Assembly (NCBI RefSeq): GCF_017876795.1
Contig: NZ_JAGIOR010000001.1
Location: 2,072,501-2,136,500, forward strand
Direction: 5' to 3'
DNA length: 64,000 nucleotides
Origin: Rhizobium leguminosarum
GTDB lineage: Bacteria > Pseudomonadota > Alphaproteobacteria > Rhizobiales > Rhizobiaceae
The notes under the pieces were generated by a model. It was not told where the DNA came from, did not search any database, and worked only from the letters and a program-made list of their open reading frames with translations. A program made the position numbers and the translations under genes. Of the stretch, positions 24,167 to 34,328 are shown one piece after another. Position 1 is the first letter of the stretch; each line of letters opens with the position of its first letter.

Positions 24167-26506
24167 CTACACCCGCTTCATCCGCTCCACCGCCATCAGG
24201 ACCCGTTCTGGCGTCGCCGGAGCATCGAGCCTTGGGCAGACTTTGTAATCCGCCACGCTTGCCACCGCCATCGATAGCGCTTCCAGCACCGAGATCGCCA
24301 GCATGAAGGGTGGTTCGCCGACGGCCTTGGAGCGGCCGATGGTGGCCTCCGCGTTCTCCGACCATTCGGCGAGGCGCACGTTGAAGATCTTCGGGCGGTC
24401 GGAAGCGAGCGGGATCTTGTAGGTCGAGGGCGCATGGGTGCGCAGCCGGCCTTTGTCGTCCCACCAGAGTTCTTCCGTCGTCAGCCAGCCCAGGCCCTGC
24501 ACGAAGGCGCCTTCGACCTGGCCCATGTCGATTGCCGGGTTCAGTGAGCGGCCGACATCATGGAGTATGTCGGTGCGGTCGATCAGGTGCTCGCCGGTCA
24601 GCGTGTCGACGGAGACCTCGGTGCAGGCGGCGCCGTAAGCGAAATAATAGAAGGGCGTGCCGCGGCCGGCCTTACGGTCCCAGTGGATCTTCGGCGTCTT
24701 ATAAAAGCCGGCGGCAGACAGCTGGACGCGGGCGAAATAGGCCTGCTTGATGAAATCGGGGAAGGGGATCTCGATCTCGCCGACGCGCACGCGGTTCGGC
24801 AGGAAGACGATGTCGGCAGGCGCGACATCCCATTTCTCGGCGGCGAAGGCGATGAGACGTTCCTTGATCTGACGAGCGGCGTCGAAGGCCGCCATGCCAT
24901 TCAAGTCCGAGCCGGAGGAGGCGGCGGTGGCCGAGGTGTTCGGCACCTTGGCCGTCGTCGTCGCGGTGATCTTCACCCGGTCGATATCGACCTGGAAGCT
25001 GTCGGCCAGCACCTGCGCCACCTTGGTATAAAGGCCCTGGCCCATTTCGGTGCCGCCATGATTCAGGTGGATCGAGCCGTCCTGATAGATATGGACGAGG
25101 GCGCCGGCCTGGTTGAAGGCGGTCATCGTGAAGGAGATGCCGAATTTGACCGGCGTCAGCGCGATGCCTTTTTTGATATAACGGCTGTCACGGTTGAAGG
25201 CGATGATGGCATTGCGGCGTGCCCGGTATTCGGCGGTTTCCTCCAGTTCCTCGACGAGGCGAGCGATAATGTTGTCCTCGACCTCCTGGTGGTAGGGGGT
25301 GAGCGTGCGGCCGGAGCCCGGCTGGCCGTAGAAATTCAGCTTGCGGATATCGAGCGGATCCTTGCCGAGAGCATAGGCGATCTCCTCGATGAAGCGCTCG
25401 GCGCCGAGCATCCCCTGCGGTCCGCCGAAGCCGCGGAAGGCGGTGTTGGAGACGGTGTGGGTCTTCAGCGGCTTGGAAGTCAGATGAACATGCGGGTAGA
25501 AATAGCTGGAATCGGCATGGAAGAGGGCGCGGTCGGTCACCGGTCCCGAGAGATCGGAGGAGAAGCCGCAGCGTGCCGCATATGTTGCGTCGACCGCGTG
25601 GATGCGGCCTTCGGTATCAAAGCCGAGCTCGTAATCGACGAGGAAATCATGGCGCTTGCCGGTGGCGCTCATGTCCTCGTCACGGTCGGGGCGGAACTTG
25701 ATGGCGCGGCCGAGCTTCTTGGCGGCAATCGCCGCAAGCGCTGCGAACTGGTTGCCCTGCGTCTCCTTGCCGCCGAAACCGCCGCCCATGCGGCGGACGT
25801 TGACGGTCACGGCGTTGGAAGGGATATCGAGCACGTGGCCGACGATGTGCTGGATCTCGCTCGGATGCTGCGTCGATGACCAGACGGTGACCTCGTCATC
25901 TTCGCCGGGGATGGCCACGGCAATATGGCCTTCGAGGTAGAAATGCTCCTGGCCGCCGATGCGCATCCGGCCCTTCAGCCGCATGGCGGCATTCGGCATT
26001 TCCACTTGAGGCTCGCCGCGCTGGAGCGTCATCGGGGTGATGACCAGCGGGCTGCCATTGGCGAGCGCGCCGTCGATATCGCTCCAGTGCGGCAGGTCGC
26101 GATAGTCGATCTTCGCCAGCCGTGCGGCCCGGCGGGCAACATCGCGCGTTTCGGCGATGACGGCAAAGATCGGCTGGCCATGGAACTGAACCAAAGTTTC
26201 GGTAAGCAGCGGTTCGTCATGGCTGCCGTTGGAGGTGGTGTCGTTGACACCGGGCACGTCCTTGCCGGTGAAAACCCAGACGACGCCGGGATAGGCGGCG
26301 ACTGCGGAAAGATCGATGCTGATGATTTCGGCATGGGCGCGGTCGGAGAGGCCGAGCGCGCCGTGCAGCAGGCCGGCGGGTTCGGGAATATCGTCGATAT
26401 AATCGGCGCTTCCGGTGACGTGTTTATGCGCTGAATCATGACGCAGCGAGCCATGCACGGGGCCGGAGATGACGACCTTGGGATTTTCGAAGGTGGACTT
26501 GTCCAT
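24167..26506 (-). CDS. xdhB: Xanthine dehydrogenase molybdopterin-binding subunit XdhB
   Basis: 779 residues. The large subunit oxidises hypoxanthine and xanthine to urate. Mo-cofactor and active-site motifs are clear: GGGFGGKETQGNQFAALAA, CGFSSDLSGPVTDRAL, FRGFGGPQGM (active-site Arg), NHGGTEMGQGLYTKVAQ, the TSATAASSGSDLNG segment and the catalytic Glu in GRSKAVGEPPFMLA. It follows xdhA after about 200 bp of repeat-rich sequence. Start at 26506 (MDKSTFENPKVVISG). Confidence 0.96.
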   Translation of the reverse strand: MDKSTFENPKVVISGPVHGSLRHDSAHKHVTGSADYIDDIPEPAGLLHGALGLSDRAHAEIISIDLSAVAAYPGVVWVFTGKDVPGVNDTTSNGSHDEPLLTETLVQFHGQPIFAVIAETRDVARRAARLAKIDYRDLPHWSDIDGALANGSPLVITPMTLQRGEPQVEMPNAAMRLKGRMRIGGQEHFYLEGHIAVAIPGEDDEVTVWSSTQHPSEIQHIVGHVLDIPSNAVTVNVRRMGGGFGGKETQGNQFAALAAIAAKKLGRAIKFRPDRDEDMSATGKRHDFLVDYELGFDTEGRIHAVDATYAARCGFSSDLSGPVTDRALFHADSSYFYPHVHLTSKPLKTHTVSNTAFRGFGGPQGMLGAERFIEEIAYALGKDPLDIRKLNFYGQPGSGRTLTPYHQEVEDNIIARLVEELEETAEYRARRNAIIAFNRDSRYIKKGIALTPVKFGISFTMTAFNQAGALVHIYQDGSIHLNHGGTEMGQGLYTKVAQVLADSFQVDIDRVKITATTTAKVPNTSATAASSGSDLNGMAAFDAARQIKERLIAFAAEKWDVAPADIVFLPNRVRVGEIEIPFPDFIKQAYFARVQLSAAGFYKTPKIHWDRKAGRGTPFYYFAYGAACTEVSVDTLTGEHLIDRTDILHDVGRSLNPAIDMGQVEGAFVQGLGWLTTEELWWDDKGRLRTHAPSTYKIPLASDRPKIFNVRLAEWSENAEATIGRSKAVGEPPFMLAISVLEALSMAVASVADYKVCPRLDAPATPERVLMAVERMKRV

Positions 26507-26531
26507 TAGATCAGCCCTCCGCAGCTGGTGC

Positions 26532-26669
26532 TGCCCCTCATCCGGCTGCCGCCACCTTCTCCCCGTTCTGACGGGGAGAAGGGATATGCCGCACTGTACG
26601 CTCTCTCAAACATCGCGCAGGGCACGTCCCCTCTCCCCGCACGCGGGGAGAGGGTTGGGGTGAGGGGCA
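26532..26669. repeat. RIME-like palindromic repeat between xdhA and xdhB
   Basis: The outer arms TGCCCCTCA (26532-26540) and TGAGGGGCA (26661-26669) enclose two strong hairpins: CTTCTCCCCG/CGGGGAGAAG at 26556-26581 and CCCTCTCCCCG/CGGGGAGAGGG at 26629-26654. The left part (CCTCATCCGGCTGCCGCCACC) recurs inverted near 38.87 kb, so this is a member of a rhizobial intergenic mosaic family. Confidence 0.8.
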
Positions 26670-26708
26670 AAATCGTGGCGGCAGAAGGCCGGTTGGTGAA
26701 ACAAACCA

Positions 26709-28175
26709 TCACGCCACCTCCTCGAACCGTTTCAGCTCCGCCGGCGCGCCCACCGTTTCCAGGTAGCACCGCGTCAGCAGGTTCTTTGCCGTCAGCTGGC
26801 GGTATTCCGCCGTGGCGCGCCAGTCGGTCAGCGGCTGGTAGTCGGTGTCGAAGGCGGGGCGGGCGGCCTCGATCGTCGCTTCCGTCCAGGGTTTGCCGAT
26901 CAGCGCGGCCTCGACGGTCGGAGCGCGTTTCGGCGTTGCCGCCATGCCGCCGAAGGCGATGCGGATGTCGGTGATCATCTCGGCATCGTCGAGCGTCAGC
27001 AAGAAGGCACCGAGCACGGCGGTGATATCCTCGTCGCGGCGCTTGGTGATCTTGTAGGCAGCAAAATGGCTCGTGTCGGCGGGATAGGGCACGAAGACAC
27101 TCTCGACGAATTCGCCCGGCTTGCGGTCCTGTCTGCCATAGGCGATGAAGAAATCCTCGAGCGGTATTCTGCGCTGGTCTTGCACCGACCGCAGCGTCAG
27201 CGTCGCCCCGAGCGCGATCAGCGGCGGCGGGCTGTCGCCGATCGGCGAGCCGTTGGCGATGTTGCCGCCGATCGTGCCCATGTTGCGCACCTGCTCGCCG
27301 CCGATGCGATCGATCAGCCGACCGAGCGCCGGGATTTTCTTGGAAATCGCCGCGAAGGCCCTGCTGTAGCTGACGCCGGCGCCGATGGTGACGCCGTCCT
27401 CGCCTTCCGTGACCGACTGCAATTCGCTCAGATGATTGATGAAGACGACCGGGTTCAACCGTCGCATCTGCTTCGTCACCCAGAGGCCGACATCCGTCGC
27501 GCCCGCGACGACGATCGCATCGGGCTCCTGCGACAGAACCTCGGCCAGGGCTTGAACAGAAGCGGGCACAATCAGCCGGTCTTCGCCGCTGGCAATCCTG
27601 ATGGTGCCGCTCGCCTGCATTGCCCAGAGCCGCGCGACGATTTCCGAGCGCGTTCGCTCCAGCGGGTCGAAGAGTGCGCTTGGCCGCATCAGGCTCACCT
27701 GCTCGGCAGCCTTGACGATCGGCTCATAGCCGGTGCAGCGACAAAGATTGCCTTGCAAAGCCTTTTCGATCTCGCGACGGCCGGGATTTTCCTTTGCCAA
27801 CCACAGGCCGTAGAGCGACATGACGAAGCCCGGGGTGCAGAAGCCGCATTGCGAGCCGTGGCAGTCGACCAGCGCTTGCTGCACCGGGTGCAGTGCGCCG
27901 TCCCGGCCGGCGAGATGCTCGACCGTCACCACATGGGTGGCGTGCAGCGAACCTAGGAAACGGATGCAGGCATTGACCGATTCATAGGTGAGCTTGCCGT
28001 CGGCGAGCCGCCCGACGAGCACGGTGCAGGCGCCGCAATCGCCTTCCGCGCATCCTTCCTTGGTGCCCGTCAGCCGTTGCCTCAACCGCAGAAAATCGAG
28101 AAGCGTCTCGGTCGGCCCGACATCGGTGAGTGCGATGTCCTGGCCATTCAGGATGAAACGGATGCTGTCGTTCAT
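26709..28175 (-). CDS. xdhA: Xanthine dehydrogenase FAD/[2Fe-2S] subunit XdhA
   Basis: 488 residues. The small subunit passes electrons from the Mo site through two [2Fe-2S] clusters to FAD and NAD. Iron-sulfur ligands are in CAEGDCGACTV and CGFCTPGFVMS...NLCRCTGYEPI, and the FAD domain shows VVAGATDVGLWVTKQ and RNMGTIGGNIANGSPIGD. The start at 28175 (MNDSIRFILNGQD) matches the ferredoxin-like fold; the open frame to 28229 adds an unrelated leader. It is the first gene of xdhA-xdhB-xdhC. Confidence 0.95.
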   Translation of the reverse strand: MNDSIRFILNGQDIALTDVGPTETLLDFLRLRQRLTGTKEGCAEGDCGACTVLVGRLADGKLTYESVNACIRFLGSLHATHVVTVEHLAGRDGALHPVQQALVDCHGSQCGFCTPGFVMSLYGLWLAKENPGRREIEKALQGNLCRCTGYEPIVKAAEQVSLMRPSALFDPLERTRSEIVARLWAMQASGTIRIASGEDRLIVPASVQALAEVLSQEPDAIVVAGATDVGLWVTKQMRRLNPVVFINHLSELQSVTEGEDGVTIGAGVSYSRAFAAISKKIPALGRLIDRIGGEQVRNMGTIGGNIANGSPIGDSPPPLIALGATLTLRSVQDQRRIPLEDFFIAYGRQDRKPGEFVESVFVPYPADTSHFAAYKITKRRDEDITAVLGAFLLTLDDAEMITDIRIAFGGMAATPKRAPTVEAALIGKPWTEATIEAARPAFDTDYQPLTDWRATAEYRQLTAKNLLTRCYLETVGAPAELKRFEEVA

Positions 28176-28203
28176 GATATTCCCGGTTGTTTTTTCCAAA
28201 TGG

Positions 28204-28980
28204 TTAAGCCGCCGTCCAGCCACCGTCAATCGAGATGTGCGTTCCGGTCACTTGGCGGGCGGCGTCGCTGGCGAGGTAAAGCGACAGCGCACCGATTTCC
28301 TGGGCCTTGACGAATTCACGGGTGGGCTGCGCCTTGAGGATGACCTCGCTCTTCACCTGTTCCTCGGTCATGCCGCGGGCCTTGGCGGTATCCGGTATCT
28401 GCTTTTCGACGAGCGGCGTCAGCACGTAACCAGGGCAGATGGCGTTCACCGTCACGCCGAATTCGGCAAGCTCCAGTGCCGCGGTCTTGGTGAGGCCCAA
28501 TATACCATGTTTTGCCGCGACATAGGCGGATTTGAAGGGGGAGGCGACGAGGCCGTGGGCCGAGGCGATGTTGATGATGCGGCCATGCTTCTTCGCCTTC
28601 ATCAGCGGGATGGCGGCGCGCATGGTGTGAAAGGAGCTCGACAAGTTGATGGCGATGATCTGGTCCCATTTCTCGATCGGGAAATCCTCGATCTTCTCGA
28701 CATGCTGGATGCCGGCATTGTTGACCAGAACGTCGACGGTGCCGAAGCTCTTCGCTGCCGTTTCGATCAGGTCGGCGATCTCGGCGGGCTTCGTCATGTC
28801 GGCCGGGTGATAGATCGCCCGGCCCTTCGACACTGATTCAAGCCGCTCGACGATCGCCTTGATTTCATCGGCATTTCCGAAACCGTTGACGACGACGTTG
28901 TCGCCGGTTTCGGCAAACGCGGTGGCGATCGCAAGGCCGATGCCGCTGGTGGAACCGGTAACGACGACTGATCTGCTCAT
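28204..28980 (-). CDS. bdhA: 3-hydroxybutyrate dehydrogenase (SDR family)
   Basis: 258 residues. NAD-dependent oxidation of D-3-hydroxybutyrate to acetoacetate in polyhydroxybutyrate breakdown. SDR motifs: VVVTGSTSGIGLAIA (nucleotide binding), NNAGIQHV, the Ser near INIASAHG, YVAAKHG (Y-x3-K) and CPGYVLTPL, with the C-terminal QVTGTHISIDGGWTA. AGGAGAAAAC precedes the ATG at 28980. It lies 28 bp upstream of xdhA on the same strand but is metabolically unrelated. Confidence 0.92.
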   Translation of the reverse strand: MSRSVVVTGSTSGIGLAIATAFAETGDNVVVNGFGNADEIKAIVERLESVSKGRAIYHPADMTKPAEIADLIETAAKSFGTVDVLVNNAGIQHVEKIEDFPIEKWDQIIAINLSSSFHTMRAAIPLMKAKKHGRIINIASAHGLVASPFKSAYVAAKHGILGLTKTAALELAEFGVTVNAICPGYVLTPLVEKQIPDTAKARGMTEEQVKSEVILKAQPTREFVKAQEIGALSLYLASDAARQVTGTHISIDGGWTAA

Positions 28981-29136
28981 GTTTTCTCCTGACAGGCCGA
29001 TGCTGCGTTGCAGCGTTAGCGGAGAGGTTATGCTCAAAGCCGGCGGGCTGGCAATTCCGCTTTATTCGCTTTTCTCACCCGCATCGGTGTCCTATTGATT
29101 TGTCACGATAATCGACATGCTTGAGGAGGGAATTGC

Positions 29137-30630
<1,494 letters not shown>

Positions 30631-30678
30631 GGGCAATCAGCGCCGCAATATAGCGTCGTTCGCTCCGGGAAAATGCCC

Positions 30679-30702
30679 AGCCACGGCATCGCCGTGGCTT
30701 TG
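30679..30702 (+). terminator. Putative terminator of glpK
   Basis: Perfect 9-bp stem AGCCACGGC/GCCGTGGCT with a 3-nt loop followed by a short T stretch (TTTG), 49 bp after the glpK stop. The T-run is weak. Confidence 0.5.
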
Positions 30703-30753
30703 CAAGGTCGGGAATTTCCTCTCAATAATTTTAATGCGGCCTGTCGGCTAAGC

Positions 30754-30788
30754 GGTTACTCCTTCGTCATTCGGAAAGAGGAGTGACC
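30754..30788 (+). promoter_or_regulatory. Hairpin that would mask the ribosome binding site of the YCII gene
   Basis: GGTTACTCCT (30754-30763) can pair along all 10 positions, with one G-U pair, with AGGAGTGACC (30779-30788). The second arm contains the AGGAG Shine-Dalgarno site 7 nt before the ATG at 30791. As RNA it would block initiation until opened. Confidence 0.5.
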
Positions 30789-30790
30789 CG

Positions 30791-31165
30791 ATGCTTTATG
30801 CAATCCTTTGTTACGCCCATGAGGAAACCGTCTTCGCCTGGAGCAAGGAGGAGGAGGCTGCCGTCATGGAGAAGCTCTATGCCGTGCAGGAGCCGCTTGC
30901 CGCATCCGGCAAGCTCGGCCCCGTCGGCCGGCTGATGCCGACGACGGCGGCGACCACGGTGCGCAAGGGCAAGGACGAGGCCTTGGTCATCGACGGCCCA
31001 TTTGCGGAAACGAAAGAGGCGCTTCTCGGCTTCTATGTGGTCGACTTCGAAACGCTCGATGAGGCGATCACCTTCTCGAAACAGCTTTCATCGGTCAATC
31101 CTGGTTCCACCTCTTACGAAATTCGGCCTTTCTACGTCTTCAGGCCGGGAGATGCTTCATCATGA
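30791..31165 (+). CDS. YCII/DGPF-domain protein
   Basis: 124 residues. The YCII-related (DGPF) signature is visible as ALVIDGPFAETKEALLGFYVVDFET, followed by EIRPFYVF at the C terminus. DGPF proteins are the usual partners of ECF42-type sigma factors, and this one overlaps the sigma gene by 4 bp (ATGA at 31162-31165). Its exact role (modulator or enzyme) is not established. Confidence 0.9.
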   Translation: MLYAILCYAHEETVFAWSKEEEAAVMEKLYAVQEPLAASGKLGPVGRLMPTTAATTVRKGKDEALVIDGPFAETKEALLGFYVVDFETLDEAITFSKQLSSVNPGSTSYEIRPFYVFRPGDASS

Positions 31166-32421
31166 CCGATATTGCCTGGATCGACCTTGCACTTGCTTCG
31201 GCCCGCCCGAAGGCGCTAGGCGCACTGCTGCGCTATTTCCACAATCTCGATACCGCGGAAGAGGCGTTTCAGGAAGCATGCCTGCGGGCGATCCGGACAT
31301 GGCCGGAGAAAGGGCCGCCGCGCGATCCCACCGCCTGGCTCATCTTCGTCGGCCGCAACAGCGGGATCGATGCGGTGCGCAAGCGGACGAAGCTGCAGGC
31401 GCTGCCGGATGAGGACCTCATCTCCGATACCGAGGATGCCGAAAGCGATATTGCCGAGCGGCTGGACGATTCCCACTATCGCGACGATATCCTGCGGCTG
31501 CTGTTCATCTGCTGCCATCCGGATCTGCCGGCGACCCAACAGATCGCGCTGGCGCTGCGCATCGTCTCCGGCCTTTCGGTGCCGCAGATTGCACAAGCCT
31601 TCCTGGTGTCGGAAAGCGCGATGGAACAGCGCATCACCCGGGCCAAGGCACGGGTGGCGAAGGCAGGCGTGCCTTTCGAAACGCCGAGCCTTGAGGAAAG
31701 GGCCGAACGCCTCTCGATCGTCAGCACGATGATCTATCTCGTCTTCAACGAGGGCTACAGCCAGGCCGACCCGAAGCATGAGGCGGCCGCCTTCAGCGAC
31801 GAGGCGATCCGGCTGGCACGGCTGATGCTGCACCTCTTTCCGTCCGAACCGGAGCTGATGGGGCTGCTTGCGCTGATGCTTCTGCAGATCTCGCGTCGCC
31901 CGGCGCGCTTCAGCGGCGAAGACGAGATCGTGCTGCTCGAAGATCAGGACCGCGGGCTCTGGAACCAGCCCTTCATCAACGAGGCCTTGGCGCTGCTCGA
32001 CAAGGCGCTGCGACACCGTCAACCCGGCCCCTATCAGCTGCAGGCAGCGATCGCCGCCATCCATTCCCGCGCGAAACGCGCGGAAGACACCGACTGGGTG
32101 GAGATCGATCTGCTCTACCGCGCGCTGGAGCGTCTCCAGCCGTCCCCTGTCGTGACGCTCAATCGCGCGGTCGTGGTTTCCAAACTGCAGGGGCCGCAGG
32201 ATGCGCTCGATCTCATCGACCCGCTCGGCGAGAAGCTCGGCGGCTATTTCTACTATCACGGCCTGCGGGGCGGTCTGCTGAAGCAGCTCGGCTTGACCTG
32301 CCAGGCGCGCGAAGCCTTCGACCGCGCCATTGCGCTCGCCCATTCGGCGGCGGAGGCAGCCCATATCCGCCGGCAGATCGACAAGATGCAGGAAGAGGCG
32401 ACCCAGCCGATCGCAGAATAA
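31162..32421 (+). CDS. ECF42-type RNA polymerase sigma factor
   Basis: 419 residues. Region 2 is LLRYFHNLDTAEEAFQEACLRAIRTWPEKG with PTAWLIFVGRNSGIDAVRKRTK; region 4 is LALRIVSGLSVPQIAQAFLVSESAMEQRITRAKARV. A long C-terminal extension (DUF6596, TPR-like, from about residue 185; FNEGYSQADPKHEAA, LDKALRHRQPGPYQLQAAIAAIH, FDRAIALAHSAAEAAHIRRQI) is the hallmark of ECF42. No classical anti-sigma factor is next to it; regulation is thought to act through the C-terminal extension and DGPF partners. Confidence 0.93.
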   Translation: MTDIAWIDLALASARPKALGALLRYFHNLDTAEEAFQEACLRAIRTWPEKGPPRDPTAWLIFVGRNSGIDAVRKRTKLQALPDEDLISDTEDAESDIAERLDDSHYRDDILRLLFICCHPDLPATQQIALALRIVSGLSVPQIAQAFLVSESAMEQRITRAKARVAKAGVPFETPSLEERAERLSIVSTMIYLVFNEGYSQADPKHEAAAFSDEAIRLARLMLHLFPSEPELMGLLALMLLQISRRPARFSGEDEIVLLEDQDRGLWNQPFINEALALLDKALRHRQPGPYQLQAAIAAIHSRAKRAEDTDWVEIDLLYRALERLQPSPVVTLNRAVVVSKLQGPQDALDLIDPLGEKLGGYFYYHGLRGGLLKQLGLTCQAREAFDRAIALAHSAAEAAHIRRQIDKMQEEATQPIAE

Positions 32422-32515
32422 ATCAGGAAAAATCGGCACGCTGTCGGAACGGCAAACTTCGACACGTCCTTGCAACAACCTGGAAGCAGGTTTCATTCAA
32501 TTGGAGAGATGCCGC

Positions 32516-32983
32516 ATGACCCCCAGCACGCAACATGAACTCGTCCTCGTTCGCGAATTCGACGCGCCGCGGGAGAAGATCTACAAGGCATGGACCGATC
32601 CCGACCTCATGAAACAGTGGTTCGTGCCGCGCCCATGGGGTGTGGCGGAAGCGACGCTCGACGTCCGTCCCGGCGGGTCCAGCGTCATCGTCATGCAAGA
32701 TCCCGAGGGCAATCAGTATCCGAACCGCGGCGTCTATCTCGAGATCGTCGAGAACGAGAAGATCGTCTTCACCGATGCCTATACCAGCGCCTGGGTGCCT
32801 GCCGAGAAACCTTTCTTCACCGGCGTCATCCTGCTCGAAGATCTCGGCAACGGCAGGACGAAATACACGGCCAAGGCGCTGCACTGGCGCGCCGAGGACA
32901 AGGAAACGCACGAGAAGATGGGTTTCCACGAAGGATGGGGCAAGGCCGCAGACCAACTGGCTGAGCTGTTGGCGAAGATGTGA
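32516..32983 (+). CDS. SRPBCC/AHSA1-domain protein
   Basis: 155 residues: LVREFDAPREKIYKAWTDPDLMKQWF at the N terminus, WVPAEKPFFTGVILLED, and GFHEGWGKAADQLAELLAK at the C terminus, typical of the START-like AHSA1 family. The start at 32516 follows GGAGA at 32503-32507. It is 94 bp after the ECF42 gene, a common neighbour, and probably part of its regulon. Ligand unknown. Confidence 0.9.
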   Translation: MTPSTQHELVLVREFDAPREKIYKAWTDPDLMKQWFVPRPWGVAEATLDVRPGGSSVIVMQDPEGNQYPNRGVYLEIVENEKIVFTDAYTSAWVPAEKPFFTGVILLEDLGNGRTKYTAKALHWRAEDKETHEKMGFHEGWGKAADQLAELLAKM

Positions 32984-33227
32984 ACGGCGGGCGCGGCCCC
33001 GACGCTTCAAGCACAGTTTGAGGCTGTTCGAAAGATGATTCCGCCAGCGCTTCGAAGTCGTTGAATTCAGATTCGAATTGGTGGGTGGGTTCTGTCCCTT
33101 GTCTGCCGAAGCAGGGCAAAGACATCATGCCACTATCGAATTTTTCGAACATTCCGTTCCAGAGTTTGTATTTGCGCTCCGTCTCGGTGATCCTTATCTC
33201 CGGGCAGAACTCAACAGGATGCCGACA

Positions 33228-34289
33228 ATGGAACTGGGCCTTTATACATTCGCCGACGTCAATCCCAACCCGTCCCGCAGCAAGGGCGCGGAAGGGGCCG
33301 AGCGGCTAAAGCATCTGATCGAGGAGATCGAGCTTGCCGATCAGGTGGGGCTCGACGTCTTCGGGCTCGGCGAACATCATCGGCCGGATTACGCGGCGTC
33401 GGCTCCCGCGGTCGTGCTGGCGGCGGCGGCCGTCAAGACGAGGAATATCCGGCTGACAAGTGCAGTCACCGTGCTTTCTTCCGATGACCCGGTGCGCGTC
33501 TTCCAGCAGTTTTCGACGCTCGATCTGATTTCCAACGGTCGGGCCGAGATCATGGCGGGGCGCGGCTCCTTCATCGAGTCCTTCCCGCTATTCGGCTACA
33601 ATCTCGAGGATTACGACCAGCTCTTCGAAGAGAAGCTCGATCTGCTGCTGGCGCTGCGCGATAGCGAGGTGGTGGAGTGGAAGGGCGAGCTTCGCGCTGC
33701 GATTAACGGACGTGGCATCTATCCCAGGCCGCTTCAAGACCGGTTGCCGCTGTGGGTCGCGGTCGGCGGCACGCCGCAGTCGGTGGCGCGCGCCGGCGCG
33801 CTCGGCCTGCCGGTGGCGCTGGCGATTATCGGCGGCGAGCCGCGCCGTTTTGCGCCGCTCTTCGATCTCTATCGCGAGGCCGCACGCCGGGCAGGGCAGG
33901 ACCAGGCGAAGCTGAAGACCAGCATCAATGTCCACGGCTTCATCGCGGATACGACGCAGGCTGCGGCCGATCAGTTTTACGGGCCACAGGCCGAAGTGAT
34001 GAACCGCATCGGGCGCGAGCGCGGCTGGGGGCCAACGAGCCGGGCGCAGTTCGACATGTCGCGCGGGCCGAGCGGCGCGCTTTTCCTCGGCGATCCCGAG
34101 ACGGTCGCCGAAAAGATCATCGCCCATCATGCACTCTTCAAGAACGACCGCTTCCTGCTGCAGATGGCGATCGGGTTGATGCCGCATGCTGAGATCATGC
34201 GCGGCATCGAGCTCTATGGGACGAAAGTCGCGCCGATCGTCAGAAAGGCGTTGACTGAAAGCGGCGAAGGAGCGAAAGCCACCGCTTGA
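33228..34289 (+). CDS. LLM-class flavin-dependent oxidoreductase
   Basis: 353 residues of the bacterial luciferase-like fold: [59 protein letters not shown] and [24 protein letters not shown](H2)-dependent monooxygenase or reductase; substrate unknown. The start at 33228 has AGG at 33216-33218; the open frame back to 33078 and an ATG at 33219 are less likely. The 240 bp before it contain no convincing gene. Confidence 0.9.
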   Translation: MELGLYTFADVNPNPSRSKGAEGAERLKHLIEEIELADQVGLDVFGLGEHHRPDYAASAPAVVLAAAAVKTRNIRLTSAVTVLSSDDPVRVFQQFSTLDLISNGRAEIMAGRGSFIESFPLFGYNLEDYDQLFEEKLDLLLALRDSEVVEWKGELRAAINGRGIYPRPLQDRLPLWVAVGGTPQSVARAGALGLPVALAIIGGEPRRFAPLFDLYREAARRAGQDQAKLKTSINVHGFIADTTQAAADQFYGPQAEVMNRIGRERGWGPTSRAQFDMSRGPSGALFLGDPETVAEKIIAHHALFKNDRFLLQMAIGLMPHAEIMRGIELYGTKVAPIVRKALTESGEGAKATA

Positions 34290-34328
34290 GGCGGCCGTGG
34301 CCGTTCTGCGCAAGGCCGGAACAGACGA

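Noticed and set aside
24560..25879. 439-codon frame on the plus strand opposite xdhB
   Set aside because: Antisense shadow of a conserved molybdoenzyme gene; no domain.
31216..32496. 426-codon frame on the minus strand opposite the ECF42 sigma gene
   Set aside because: Antisense shadow; the plus-strand product has clear sigma-factor regions 2 and 4.
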